In this document: one piece after another, positions 27,802 to 36,811 of the stretch
Numbering within the stretch: position 1 is the stretch's first letter
Layout: the number at the start of each line of letters is the position of its first letter
Source: Pseudorhodoferax sp047601025
GTDB lineage: Bacteria; Pseudomonadota; Gammaproteobacteria; Burkholderiales; Burkholderiaceae_C
Length of the DNA: 64,000 nucleotides
Direction: 5' to 3'
Assembly: GCF_047601025.1 (NCBI RefSeq)
Contig: NZ_JASGJZ010000001.1
Coordinates: 4,836,001 to 4,900,000, forward strand
Notes under the pieces: generated by a model
What the model saw: the letters and a program-made list of their open reading frames with translations, nothing else
Databases searched by the model: none
What the model was told of the DNA's origin: nothing
Position numbers and translations under genes: made by a program

Positions 27802-28398
27802 TCAGCGCACCGCCGGCAGCGCGCTGGCCACGCGCGCCAGCGCGTCCAGCACCCGGGCGACGGACTGGGCCGCCTTGGGATCGGCCAGCGCGCCCTGCGC
27901 GTCGAAGGCCTGGTGCGCCCGGCCCAGCGCGAACTGCTGCGGCAGCACCAGCATCGCGAACGCCATCTGCAGGTACTGGCGCACGTAGTTCATCGCCCGC
28001 AGGCCGCCGTGCAACCCGGGCGATGCCGATAGCAGGCCCACGGGCTTGTCGGCCGTGGTCGCCAGGCCCGCGGGCCGGCCATCGGCCGCCGGCAGGCGCG
28101 ACAGCCAGTCGAAGGTGTTCAGGAACAGCGGTGTCGGAAAGCCGTTGTATTCCGGCGTGACGACCAGCAGGGCGTCACTCTCGGCGATCGCGTCCTGCAG
28201 TTCGCGCACGCGGGACGGCACGCCCCGCGCAGCCTCCAGGTCGGCGTCGTAGAGCGGCAGGTCCAGCGCACGCAGGTCCAGCAGCCGGGTGAGCCAGCCG
28301 GCGGTGCGCGCCGCCTGCTCCGCATGGCGGGCCAGCTGCACGTTCAGCGAGCCGGCGCGCACGCTGGCGGGGATCACGAGGAGCCGCATCGAGGTCAT
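27802..28398 (-). CDS. NADPH-dependent FMN reductase family protein
   Basis: A 198-residue flavodoxin-fold reductase. It has the phosphate-binding PASVRAGSLNVQLARHAE loop (SxRxxSxN type), VVTPEYNGFPTPLFLNTFDWLSR and LLSASPGLHGGLRAMNYVRQYL. These match the NAD(P)H-dependent FMN reductase/quinone reductase group (ArsH/YieF-like). It would reduce flavins, quinones or azo/metal substrates in the cytosol. A GGGG ribosome binding site lies 6 nt before the ATG. The MFS transporter ends 57 nt upstream on the same strand. Confidence 0.88.
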   Translation of the reverse strand: MTSMRLLVIPASVRAGSLNVQLARHAEQAARTAGWLTRLLDLRALDLPLYDADLEAARGVPSRVRELQDAIAESDALLVVTPEYNGFPTPLFLNTFDWLSRLPAADGRPAGLATTADKPVGLLSASPGLHGGLRAMNYVRQYLQMAFAMLVLPQQFALGRAHQAFDAQGALADPKAAQSVARVLDALARVASALPAVR

Positions 28399-28455
28399 GG
28401 CACACCCCTTTGTCCGGATCGGTCCGGAAAAAGTCCTGTGAGGGGAAGGCGGGCG

Positions 28456-29796
28456 TCAGGCCCGGCTCTCGGCTTCGAGGGCGCGGTTCAGGCCCAGCGC
28501 CGCCAGCGTGCAGACCGCGCCGGACAGCAGGTACAGGCTCACGTAGCCCAGGCCGAAGTGCGCCGACAGGCCCAGCGCCACCAGCGGCGCGAAGGCCGCG
28601 CCGAACAGCCAGGCGATGTCGGAGGTCAGCGCCGCGCCGACGTAGCGGTAGCGCCGGATGAAGTTGGCCGTGACCGTGCCCGCGGCCTGGCCGTAGGACA
28701 GGCCCAGCAGGGTCGCGCCCAGCAGGATGAACACGTCCTGCCCCAGCGTGCCGCCGTTCAGCAGCGTCGGCGCGAAGCCGCTGAACACCGCGATCAGGAT
28801 CGCCAGCGCGCCCAGCGTCTGGCGGCGGCCGTAGCGGTCGGCGATCCAGCCCGAGGCCACGATGCCGCCCGCGCAGAGGAAGCCACCGATGATCTGGATC
28901 ACCAGGAAGCCCGGGATCGACTGCTCGGTGTAGAGCTGTATCCACGACAGCGGGAACACCGTGATCAGGTGGAACAGCGCATAGCTGGCCAGCGCGGCGA
29001 ACGCGCCGATCCACACGTGGCGGCCCTGCTCGTGCATCAGCTCGCCGGCCGGCACGGGCACCAGCTCCTGCTTGTCCAGCAGCTCCTCGTACTCCTGCGC
29101 GGCGACCAGGCGCAGCCGCGCGAACAGCGCCACCACATTGATCGCGAAGGCGACGAAGAACGGATAGCGCCAGCCCCAGTCCACGAAGTCGGCGTACGAC
29201 ATGTTGGCGTACAGGAAGGCGAACAGCGCGCTGGCCAGGATGAAGCCGACCGGCGCGCCGAGCTGGCCCATCATCGCGTACCAGCCGCGGCGCTCCTTCG
29301 GCGCGTTCATGGCCAGCAGCGACGGCAGGCCGTCCCAGGAGCCGCCGAGCGCCAGCCCCTGCCCCAGGCGGAACACGGCCAGCAGCCAGACCGCGGACTC
29401 GCCGATGGTCGCCGTGCCGGGCAGGAAAGCGATGCCGGCGGTGCAGCTGCCCAGCAGGAACAGCGCGGAGGTCAGCTTGGCCGCCCGGCCCCAGCGGCGC
29501 TGGATGGCCATCGCGATCACGGTGCCGAACGGCCGCGAGACGAAGGCCAGCGCGAACAGCGCGAAGGCCCACAGCGTGCCGTCCAGCCGCTGCATGCCCG
29601 GGAAGAACACCGTCGGGAACACCAGCACCGAGGCGATGCCGTAGACGAAGAAGTCGAAGTACTCGGACGCCCGGCCGATCACCACGCCGACCGCGATGTC
29701 GCCCGGCGCGACGTGGTGCTCCGCCTCCGGTGAATGCACGGACGACGGATGCTGCGGGGTCCCGGGATAGTGCGCGGCGTGGCTGAGCGTGGACAT
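28456..29796 (-). CDS. MFS transporter, metabolite:H+ symporter type
   Basis: A 446-residue transporter with 12 predicted helices. It has FDFFVYGIASVLVFPTVFFPG in TM1 and the conserved loop motifs AFVSRPFGTVIAMAIQRRWGR and GWIADRYGRRQTL. The layout is that of the metabolite:H+ symporter (ProP/citrate/shikimate-like) branch. Substrate is unknown. Start MSTLSHAAHYPG is chosen, with GAGAGAA upstream; a further 28-residue extension lacks a good ribosome binding site. Divergent from cyoA with a 190-nt region between. Confidence 0.88.
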   Translation of the reverse strand: MSTLSHAAHYPGTPQHPSSVHSPEAEHHVAPGDIAVGVVIGRASEYFDFFVYGIASVLVFPTVFFPGMQRLDGTLWAFALFALAFVSRPFGTVIAMAIQRRWGRAAKLTSALFLLGSCTAGIAFLPGTATIGESAVWLLAVFRLGQGLALGGSWDGLPSLLAMNAPKERRGWYAMMGQLGAPVGFILASALFAFLYANMSYADFVDWGWRYPFFVAFAINVVALFARLRLVAAQEYEELLDKQELVPVPAGELMHEQGRHVWIGAFAALASYALFHLITVFPLSWIQLYTEQSIPGFLVIQIIGGFLCAGGIVASGWIADRYGRRQTLGALAILIAVFSGFAPTLLNGGTLGQDVFILLGATLLGLSYGQAAGTVTANFIRRYRYVGAALTSDIAWLFGAAFAPLVALGLSAHFGLGYVSLYLLSGAVCTLAALGLNRALEAESRA

Positions 29797-29987
29797 CGGC
29801 GGTTCTCTCTGCGTCGAAGCGGTAGCGTGGGCGGCACTATATACCGTAGCATCGGTACCGGCAGGCTTGACGTGGGACAAAACGTCCTATCGGCGGCTCC
29901 GCAGCGCCGCGATACATTTCGCGGTCTTGCACAGGGTTTACCCGAGTGCCTGCCTTTTCTCGACACCCCAAACCCGCCCCGTCCAGC

Positions 29988-30998
29988 ATGCGTGCTCTCA
30001 AAACACTCCGTGGACCGGCTCTGCTCACCCTCGCCAGCCTGCTGGCCGGATGCAGCAAGCTGGTGGTGCTCAACCCGGCCGGCGACGTCGCGGCGCAGCA
30101 AGGAAGGCTGGTGGTCATGGCCACCGTGCTGATGCTGCTGATCATCGTGCCGGTGATCATCCTGACGCTGCTGTTCGCCTGGCGCTACCGCCAGAACGGC
30201 CGGCGCGCCGACACCGACTACGACCCCGACTGGCACCACTCGACCAAGCTCGAACTGGTGATCTGGGCCGCCCCGCTGGTCATCGTCATCGCGCTGGGCG
30301 CGCTGACCTGGATCAGCACGCACCAGCTCGACCCCTACCGTCCGCTGGACCGCCTGGCGGCCGGCAAGCCGGTGCCCGAGAACGTCCGGCCGCTGGAGGT
30401 GCAGGTGGTGGCGCTGGACTGGAAATGGCTGTTCGTGCTGCCCGAGCAGGGCATCGCCACGGTCAACGAGCTGGCCGCGCCGGTGGACCGCCCGATCCAC
30501 TTCAAGCTGACCTCCAGCACGACCATGAACGCGTTCTACGTGCCCGACCTGGCCGGCATGGTCTACACCATGCCCGGCATGCAGACCGAACTGCACGCGG
30601 TGATCAACAAGCCGGGCGTGTTCCACGGCATTTCCTCGCACTACAGCGGCACGGGCTTCTCGGGGATGAGTTTCAAGTTCCACGGTGTCTCGGACCAGGA
30701 GTTCGCGCAGTGGGTGGCCAAGGCCAAGGCCGAGGGCCAGCCGCTGACGCGCGCGGCCTACTCGGAGCTGGCCAAGCCCAGCGAGCGCACGCCCGTCATG
30801 CGCTTTTCCAGCGTCGATGCCGACCTGTACCGGCGCGTGCTGAACCTGTGCGTCGAGGACGGCCAGACCTGCATGCACGAGGTGATGGCCCGCGACGCCA
30901 CGCGCAACCGCTCCCATGCCAGCGCCCTGGCGCTGGCCGCCGCGTCCGAGGACGCGATGTGCACCGCCGAAACGCGCAAGGACCTGCAGGAATTCTGA
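29988..30998 (+). CDS. cyoA: cytochrome bo ubiquinol oxidase subunit II
   Basis: A 336-residue lipoprotein (lipobox LLAG-C at residue 22) with two transmembrane helices (about 37-60 and 85-105) and a periplasmic cupredoxin domain. The domain keeps the CyoA pattern (VQVVALDWKWLFVLPEQGIATVNE, FYVPDLAGMVYTMPGMQTELH, GVFHGISSHYSGTGFSGMSF). It lacks the CuA ligands, as expected for a quinol oxidase. The ATG is used; a GTG 42 nt upstream would also be in frame but gives an over-long leader. The upstream region holds small inverted repeats (TACCG/CGGTA near 29842-29857) of unknown meaning. First gene of the cyoABCD-surf1-regBA run. Confidence 0.93.
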   Translation: MRALKTLRGPALLTLASLLAGCSKLVVLNPAGDVAAQQGRLVVMATVLMLLIIVPVIILTLLFAWRYRQNGRRADTDYDPDWHHSTKLELVIWAAPLVIVIALGALTWISTHQLDPYRPLDRLAAGKPVPENVRPLEVQVVALDWKWLFVLPEQGIATVNELAAPVDRPIHFKLTSSTTMNAFYVPDLAGMVYTMPGMQTELHAVINKPGVFHGISSHYSGTGFSGMSFKFHGVSDQEFAQWVAKAKAEGQPLTRAAYSELAKPSERTPVMRFSSVDADLYRRVLNLCVEDGQTCMHEVMARDATRNRSHASALALAAASEDAMCTAETRKDLQEF

Positions 30999-31002
30999 AG
31001 CC

Positions 31003-33012
31003 ATGGCCATGACCGAACACACCTCCGCGCCCGCCCACTGGCTGCTGGGCCGCATCACCTGGGATTCGATCCCGATGGCGCACGAGCCGATCGTGCTGTG
31101 GACCTTCATCGCCGTGGTCCTGGGCGGCATCGTCATGCTCGCCGTGCTGACCAAGTTCCGCCTGTGGGGCCCGCTGTGGCGCGACTGGTTCTGCAGCATC
31201 GACCACAAGAAGATCGGCATCATGTACATGGTGCTGGGCATCGTGATGCTGCTGCGCGGCTTCGCCGACGCGATCATGATGCGGCTGCAGCAGGCCATGG
31301 CCTTCGGCGAGAACCTGGGCTACCTGCCGCCGCACCACTACGACCAGATCTTCACCGCCCACGGCGTGATCATGATCTTCTTCGTGGCCATGCCGCTGGT
31401 CACCGGGCTGATGAACTACCTGGTGCCGCTGCAGATCGGCGCGCGCGACGTGGCCTTCCCGTTCCTGAACAACTTCAGCTTCTGGATGACCACCTCCGGC
31501 GCCGTGCTGGTGATGGCCTCGCTGTTCCTCGGGGAGTTCTCCACCTCCGGCTGGCTGGCGCTGTCCAACCTGGGCAACCAGAACCCCGGGGTCGGGCTCG
31601 ACTACTACATCTGGTCGCTGCAGATCGCGGGGGTCGGCACCACGCTGTCGGGCATCAACCTGCTGGTCACCATCATCAAGATGCGCGCGCCGGGCATGGA
31701 CATGATGAAGATGCCGGTGTTCGTCTGGACCTCGCTGTGCACCAACGCGCTGATCGTGGCCACCTTCCCGGTGCTGACGGCCGCGCTGGCGCTGATGTCG
31801 CTGGACCGCTACGTCGGCACGAACTTCTTCACCAACACGCTGGGCGGCAACGCCATGCTGTACGTGAACCTGATCTGGATCTGGGGCCACCCCGAGGTCT
31901 ACATCCTGGTGCTGCCGGCCTTCGGCGTGTTCTCCGAGGTCGTCGCCACCTTCTGCGGCAAGCGCCTGTTCGGCTACACCTCGATGGTCTACGCCACGGT
32001 CTGCATCACGATCCTGTCGTACCTGGTGTGGCTGCACCACTTCTTCACGATGGGCTCGGGGGCCAGCGTCAACGCCTTCTTCGGCATCACGACGATGATC
32101 ATCTCGATCCCGACCGGCGCGAAGATCTTCAACTGGCTGTTCACGATGTACCGCGGCCGCATCCAGTTCACCGTGCCGATGCTGTGGACCGTGGGCTTCA
32201 TGGTCACCTTCGCGGTGGGCGGCATGACCGGCGTGCTGCTGGCCGTGCCGCCGGCCGACTTCGTGCTGCACAACAGCCTGTTCCTGATCGCGCACTTCCA
32301 CAACGTGATCATCGGCGGCGTGGTGTTCGCGATGTTCGCCGGCATGAACTACTGGTTCCCCAAGGCCTTCGGCTACAAGCTCGACGAGTTCTGGGGCAAG
32401 TGCGCGTTCTGGTTCTGGCTGGCCGGCTACTGGTTCGCCTTCACGCCGCTGTACGTGCTGGGCCTGATGGGCGTCACGCGCCGCATGAACCACTTCGAGG
32501 ACCCCTCGCTGCAGATCTGGTTCCAGATCGCGCTGTTCGGCGCCGTGCTGATCGCCTTCGGCATCGGCAGCTTCGTGGTCGGCCTGGTGGTCAGCTACTT
32601 CAAGCGCGAGCAGCTGCGCGACCACACCGGCGACCCGTGGAACGGCCGCACGCTGGAATGGGCGACCTCCTCGCCGCCGCCGCAGTACAACTTCGCGTTC
32701 ACGCCCGTGGTGCACGACATCGACGCCTGGTGGGACATGAAGAAGCACGGCTACCGGCGCCCGCTGGAAGGCTTCCAGCCGATCCACATGCCGGCCAATA
32801 CCGGCGCCGGCGTGGTGATCTCGGTGCTGTCGCTGATCTGCGGCTTCGCGCTGATCTGGCACATGTGGCCGCTGGCCGCCGGCTCGTTCGCGGCGGTCGT
32901 GCTGGCCGCCATCGTGCACACCTTCAACTACAAGCGCGACTACTACATCCCGGCGTCCGACGTGATTTCCACCGAGAACGCGCGCACCCAGCTGCTGGCC
33001 CGCCATGTCTGA
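31003..33012 (+). CDS. cyoB: cytochrome bo ubiquinol oxidase subunit I
   Basis: A 669-residue heme-copper oxidase core with about 15 membrane helices. Heme and copper ligands are FTAHG (His120), IWGHPEVY, LHHFF and AHFHN. The quinol site of the E. coli enzyme is conserved with a constant offset of 14 (Arg85, Asp89, His112, Gln115 in LRGFADAIMMR and HHYDQ). This establishes it as a ubiquinol oxidase rather than a cytochrome c oxidase. It pumps protons while reducing O2 to water. The stop overlaps cyoC by 8 nt. Confidence 0.97.
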   Translation: MAMTEHTSAPAHWLLGRITWDSIPMAHEPIVLWTFIAVVLGGIVMLAVLTKFRLWGPLWRDWFCSIDHKKIGIMYMVLGIVMLLRGFADAIMMRLQQAMAFGENLGYLPPHHYDQIFTAHGVIMIFFVAMPLVTGLMNYLVPLQIGARDVAFPFLNNFSFWMTTSGAVLVMASLFLGEFSTSGWLALSNLGNQNPGVGLDYYIWSLQIAGVGTTLSGINLLVTIIKMRAPGMDMMKMPVFVWTSLCTNALIVATFPVLTAALALMSLDRYVGTNFFTNTLGGNAMLYVNLIWIWGHPEVYILVLPAFGVFSEVVATFCGKRLFGYTSMVYATVCITILSYLVWLHHFFTMGSGASVNAFFGITTMIISIPTGAKIFNWLFTMYRGRIQFTVPMLWTVGFMVTFAVGGMTGVLLAVPPADFVLHNSLFLIAHFHNVIIGGVVFAMFAGMNYWFPKAFGYKLDEFWGKCAFWFWLAGYWFAFTPLYVLGLMGVTRRMNHFEDPSLQIWFQIALFGAVLIAFGIGSFVVGLVVSYFKREQLRDHTGDPWNGRTLEWATSSPPPQYNFAFTPVVHDIDAWWDMKKHGYRRPLEGFQPIHMPANTGAGVVISVLSLICGFALIWHMWPLAAGSFAAVVLAAIVHTFNYKRDYYIPASDVISTENARTQLLARHV

Positions 33013-33622
33013 TCTCGCACACGCCCCCACCCCCGTGCGCGCCTACCACCTGGCGCACGAACCGCATCCGGAGAACGGCACCGCGCTGGGCTTCTGGCTC
33101 TACCTGATGAGCGACTGCCTCATCTTCGCGGCGCTGTTCGCCACCTGGGGCGTGCTCGGCCGCAGCTATGCCGGCGGCCCCGGCGGCGCCGAGCTGTTCG
33201 ACCTCAAGCTGGTGGCCATCAACACCGCGTTCCTGCTGCTGTCGTCCATCACCTTCGGCTTCGCGATGCTGCAGAAGCAGCTGGGCAAGGTCGGCGGCAC
33301 GCTGGGCTGGCTGTTCGTGACCGGCGTCTTCGGCGTGCTGTTCCTGGCCGTGGAGCTGTACGAGTTCCGCCACCTGATCCACGAAGGCGCCGGCCCGCAG
33401 AGCAGCGCCGCGATGTCGGCCTTCTTCACGCTGGTCGGCACGCACGGCCTGCACGTGACCTTCGGCACGATCTGGCTGGTCGTGCTGATGATCCAGATCT
33501 CCAAGCACGGCCTGATCCGCGAGAACAAGCGCCGGCTGATGTGCCTGTCCATGTTCTGGCACTTCCTGGACGTCGTCTGGATCGGCGTCTTCACCTTTGT
33601 CTACCTGATGGGAGTGCTGTGA
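33005..33622 (+). CDS. cyoC: cytochrome bo ubiquinol oxidase subunit III
   Basis: A 205-residue membrane protein with five helices (GFWLYLMSDCLIFAALFATW, TAFLLLSSITFGFAML, LGWLFVTGVFGVLFLAVELYEF, HGLHVTFGTIWLVVLMIQI, HFLDVVWIGVFTFVYL). These match CyoC, including the lack of the two N-terminal helices of the longer CoxC. It supports assembly and the oxygen path. ATG lies inside the cyoB stop region and the stop joins cyoD by one base. Confidence 0.95.
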   Translation: MSDLAHAPTPVRAYHLAHEPHPENGTALGFWLYLMSDCLIFAALFATWGVLGRSYAGGPGGAELFDLKLVAINTAFLLLSSITFGFAMLQKQLGKVGGTLGWLFVTGVFGVLFLAVELYEFRHLIHEGAGPQSSAAMSAFFTLVGTHGLHVTFGTIWLVVLMIQISKHGLIRENKRRLMCLSMFWHFLDVVWIGVFTFVYLMGVL

Positions 33623-34047
33623 TGTCCACGCACGAGGTGCATGCCGGCCACCATGGCCACCACGACGACCACGGCCACGACCACCACGACGACGGCCCGC
33701 ACAGCACGTTCTCCGGCTACATGATCGGCTTCATGCTGTCGGTGATCCTGACGGCCATCCCGTTCTGGCTGGTCATGGGCAAGATGGTCGAGAACCGCAC
33801 CATGGGCGTGCTGGTGCTGGGCGCCTTCGCGGTCGTGCAGATCCTGGTGCACATGGTCTGCTTCCTGCACATGAACGGCAAGATCGAGGGCGGCTGGACG
33901 CTGCTGTCCACCGTCTTCACGGTGGTGTTCGTGGCCATCGGCATCGCCGGCACGCTGTGGGTCATGTTCCACATGAACACCAACATGATGCCCTCGCACG
34001 CGGCCGAGCCGCCATCGCTGCAGCACCCCCAGCACGCGCCGGAATGA
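33622..34047 (+). CDS. cyoD: cytochrome bo ubiquinol oxidase subunit IV
   Basis: A 141-residue protein: a His-rich N-terminus (HAGHHGHHDDHGHDHHDDGPH), then the CyoD three-helix domain (GYMIGFMLSVILTAIPFWLV, AFAVVQILVHMVCFLHM, LLSTVFTVVFVAIGIAGTLWVMFHMN). It stabilises the CuB site assembly in the enteric enzyme. The His/Asp extension is longer than in E. coli CyoD and may bind copper, which is inference. The start is coupled to cyoC (TGATG). No cyoE follows; the next gene is SURF1. Confidence 0.93.
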   Translation: MSTHEVHAGHHGHHDDHGHDHHDDGPHSTFSGYMIGFMLSVILTAIPFWLVMGKMVENRTMGVLVLGAFAVVQILVHMVCFLHMNGKIEGGWTLLSTVFTVVFVAIGIAGTLWVMFHMNTNMMPSHAAEPPSLQHPQHAPE

Positions 34048-34787
34048 CGCGGCGCCGCGGCCTGCCGCTGCTGGCGGCCGCCGCGGCCCTGCTGTGCGTG
34101 CTGTTCGCCGCGCTGGGCACCTGGCAGGTGCAGCGCCTGTCCTGGAAGAAGGACCTGATCGCGCGCGTGCAGGCCCGCGTGCATGCTCCCCCCGGCCCGC
34201 CGCCGCCGGCCGCCGAATGGCCGGCCGTGCTGGCCGCCCCGGCCGGCTACGAGTACCGCCGCCTGCGGCTGCAGGGGCAGTTCCTGCACGAAGACGAGAC
34301 GCTGGTGCAGGCCGCCACCGCGCTCGGCGCCGGCTACTGGGTGCTGACGCCGCTGCGGCAGGCCGACGGCAGCCTGGTGCTGGTGAACCGCGGCTTCGTG
34401 CCGCCCGCGGCGCGGGCGCCGGATGCGCGCGGCGCGCCCGCGCCGCGCGGCGAGGTCGTCGTGGTCGGCCTGCTGCGCATCAGCGAGCCCCGGGGCGGCT
34501 TCCTGCGCGAGAACGACCCGGCGGCCGGCCGCTGGCACTCGCGCGACGTGGCCGCCATCGCCGCCGCGCGCGGCCTGCCGGCCAGCCGCGTCGCGCCCTA
34601 CTTCGTCGACGCCGAGGCCGCGCCGGCGGCCGCCGGCGCGGCGCAGGCCTGGCCCGCCGCCGGCCTGACGGTGCTGCGCTTTTCCGACAACCACCTGGTC
34701 TACGCGGTCACCTGGTACGTGCTGGCCGCCATGGTGGCCGGCGCCGGCGTGGCGCTCGTGCGCAGCCCGCGGCGGCATGCCGGCTGA
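34044..34787 (+). CDS. SURF1-family oxidase assembly protein
   Basis: A 247-residue SURF1 protein with one membrane helix at each end (LLAAAAALLCVLFAALGTWQVQRL and VTWYVLAAMVAGAGVALV). Between them is the SURF1 periplasmic core (GQFLHEDETLV, GAGYWVLTPLRQADGSLVLVNRGFVP, NDPAAGRWHSRDVAAIA, PYFVDAEA, RFSDNHLVYAVTWY). It helps insert heme into terminal oxidases. ATG overlaps the cyoD stop (ATGA), which ties it to this bo-type oxidase. It takes the place where cyoE sits in E. coli. Confidence 0.93.
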   Translation: MTRRRGLPLLAAAAALLCVLFAALGTWQVQRLSWKKDLIARVQARVHAPPGPPPPAAEWPAVLAAPAGYEYRRLRLQGQFLHEDETLVQAATALGAGYWVLTPLRQADGSLVLVNRGFVPPAARAPDARGAPAPRGEVVVVGLLRISEPRGGFLRENDPAAGRWHSRDVAAIAAARGLPASRVAPYFVDAEAAPAAAGAAQAWPAAGLTVLRFSDNHLVYAVTWYVLAAMVAGAGVALVRSPRRHAG

Positions 34788-36120
34788 CCGGGCGGCCCGG
34801 CCGCCGCCGGCCGCCGCCAGCCCGGACGACGCCGCCGGCCTGAAGAACCTGCACCAGCTGATCCAGCTGCGCTGGATCGCGGTGTTCGGCCAGATCCTGA
34901 CGATCGAGGTCGTGCACTACGGCCTGCGCATCGCGATCCCGGTCGAGACCATGCTCACCGTGCTGGGCGGCCTGGTGGCGTTCAACCTGCTGTCGCTGCT
35001 GCGCTGGCGCACCCGCCGGCGCGTGACCAGCGCCGAGCTGCTGGTGGCGCTGCTGGTGGACGTGGCCGCGCTGACCGCCCAGCTGTACCTGAGCGGCGGC
35101 GCCACCAACCCCTTCGTGTTCCTGTACCTGCTGCAGGTGATCCTGGGCGCCGTGCTGCTGCCCGGCTGGGCCACCTGGACCATCGTGGCCGTCGCCACCG
35201 CTTGCTTCGCCGGCCTGGCGTGGTGGGCGCCGCCGCTGGCGGCGCTGCCGCCGGACCACGACCGCGGCCTGGCCAGCCCCTACATGCTGGGCATGCTGCT
35301 CAGCTTCGCGCTGAACGCGGCCCTGCTGGTGACCTTCATCGCGCGCATCGTCGGCAACCTGCGCGAACGCGACCGCCGCCTGGCCGCCGTGCGCCAGCGT
35401 GCCGCCGAGGAGGAGCACATCGTGCGCATGGGCCTGCTGGCCTCCGGCGCCGCGCACGAGCTCGGCACGCCGCTGTCCACGCTGGACGTGATCCTGGGCG
35501 ACTGGCAGCACCTGCCGCACTTCAGCTCCGACCCCGAGCTGGCGCAGGACGTGGCCGAGATGCAGGCCCAGGTGCGCCGCTGCAAGTCCATCCTGGGCGG
35601 CATCCTGCTGTCGGCCGGCGAGGCGCGCGGCGAATCGCCGAGCGTGACCACCGTGGACACCTTCCTGGACGAGGTGGTCGAGGCCTGGCGCCAGCGCCGC
35701 GGCTTCGACGGCCTGGCGGTGCGCAAGCGCTTCGGCGCGGACCTGCCTATGGTCTCGGACTCCGCGCTGCGGCAGATGATCGTCAACGTGCTGGACAACG
35801 CGCTGGAGGCCTCGCAGTCCGCCGGCCGCACGGCGGTGGCGCTGGACGTGGCGCGCGACGGCGGCGCGCTGGTGCTGACCGTGCGCGACGAAGGCCCCGG
35901 CTTCGCGCCGCCGATGCTGCAGCAGATCGGCAAGCCCTACCAGAGCAGCAAGGGCCGGCCCGGCGGCGGCCTCGGCCTGTTCCTGGTGGTCAACGTGGCG
36001 CGCACGCTGGGCGGCAGCGTGGCCGCGCGCAACCTGCCCGGCCGCGGCGCCGAGGTGACCATCGCGCTGCCGCTGGCCGCGATCGCGCTCGTGGAGAATG
36101 GCGCCGGCCATGGAGATTGA
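34777..36120 (+). CDS. regB: RegB/PrrB-type redox sensor histidine kinase
   Basis: A 447-residue sensor with six N-terminal membrane helices. It has the quinone-sensing heptapeptide GGATNPF (residues 107-113) and the His227 autophosphorylation site in GAAHELGTPLST. Cys269 in VRRCKSILGGIL is the counterpart of the redox Cys265 of Rhodobacter RegB. ATPase boxes are NVLDNALEAS, RDEGPGF and GGGLGLFLV. Its start overlaps the SURF1 gene by 11 nt, so the redox sensor is in the same operon as the oxidase it may monitor through the quinone pool. This is a strong family match; the target genes are inferred. Confidence 0.93.
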   Translation: MPADRAARPPPAAASPDDAAGLKNLHQLIQLRWIAVFGQILTIEVVHYGLRIAIPVETMLTVLGGLVAFNLLSLLRWRTRRRVTSAELLVALLVDVAALTAQLYLSGGATNPFVFLYLLQVILGAVLLPGWATWTIVAVATACFAGLAWWAPPLAALPPDHDRGLASPYMLGMLLSFALNAALLVTFIARIVGNLRERDRRLAAVRQRAAEEEHIVRMGLLASGAAHELGTPLSTLDVILGDWQHLPHFSSDPELAQDVAEMQAQVRRCKSILGGILLSAGEARGESPSVTTVDTFLDEVVEAWRQRRGFDGLAVRKRFGADLPMVSDSALRQMIVNVLDNALEASQSAGRTAVALDVARDGGALVLTVRDEGPGFAPPMLQQIGKPYQSSKGRPGGGLGLFLVVNVARTLGGSVAARNLPGRGAEVTIALPLAAIALVENGAGHGD

Positions 36121-36655
36121 AGCCCCTGCCCGCCGCCTGCTGCTGCTCGAGGACGACGCCGCCTTCGCCCGTACGCTGGCACGCTCGTTCGAGCGACGCG
36201 GCTACGCCGTGCGCGTGGCCGATGGCCTGGCACAGCTGCACGAGCAGCTGCGCGGATTCCACCCCAGCCACGCCGTGGTCGACCTCAAGCTGCAGGGCGA
36301 GGCCTCGGGCCTGGCCTGCGTGCAGGCGCTGCACATGCACGACGACGCCATGCTGATCGTGGTGCTGACCGGCTACGCCAGCATCGCCACCGCCGTGGAG
36401 GCGATCAAGCTCGGCGCCTGCCACTACCTGGCCAAGCCCTCCAACACCGACGACATCGAGGCCGCCTTCGGCCGCGCCCTGGGCACGACCGACGTGGAGC
36501 TGACCAACCGCGCCAGCTCCATCAAGACGCTGGAATGGGAGCGCATCCACGAGGTGCTGGCCGAGACCGGCTTCAACATCTCCGAGACCGCGCGCCGGCT
36601 CGGCATGCACCGGCGCACGCTGGCGCGCAAGCTGGACAAGCGGCAGGTGAAGTAG
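36110..36655 (+). CDS. regA: RegA/PrrA-type response regulator
   Basis: A 181-residue regulator. The receiver has EDD at 14-16, Asp58 (AVVDLKLQGEASGL), a Thr in VLTGYASIATAVEAIKLGA and a Lys in YLAKPSN. A short linker leads to a Fis-type helix-turn-helix (NISETARRLGMHRRTLARKLDKR) that is nearly invariant in RegA proteins. It controls redox-dependent genes such as oxidases and carbon/nitrogen metabolism in other proteobacteria. ATG at 36110 overlaps the regB stop; an ATG 12 nt earlier is possible. Last gene of the oxidase operon; the 156 nt downstream to the convergent pdeM gene holds no gene. Confidence 0.93.
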   Translation: MEIEAPARRLLLLEDDAAFARTLARSFERRGYAVRVADGLAQLHEQLRGFHPSHAVVDLKLQGEASGLACVQALHMHDDAMLIVVLTGYASIATAVEAIKLGACHYLAKPSNTDDIEAAFGRALGTTDVELTNRASSIKTLEWERIHEVLAETGFNISETARRLGMHRRTLARKLDKRQVK

Positions 36656-36811
36656 GCGCGCCGCGCTGCGGCCGGCGCGCTCGCTGGAGGACCTGCGCCC
36701 AGACGGGCGCGGCGCGGTGCGGGCACCTTGGGACGGCACCGGTGGTGCTCGCTGGGCCACCTTCGCCCGTGCGGGCTGCGGTGCACGCCCCTTCGGGCCG
36801 CCGGGCGAGGC

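Noticed and set aside
29946..29990. GTG start for cyoA 42 nt upstream
   Set aside because: It would put 14 extra non-signal residues before the lipoprotein signal. The ATG gives a normal 21-residue leader.
30796..33030. Long minus-strand frame (744 codons) under cyoB
   Set aside because: The translation is rich in His, Gln, Asp and Arg with no domain, and the plus strand is an unmistakable oxidase subunit. It is a shadow.
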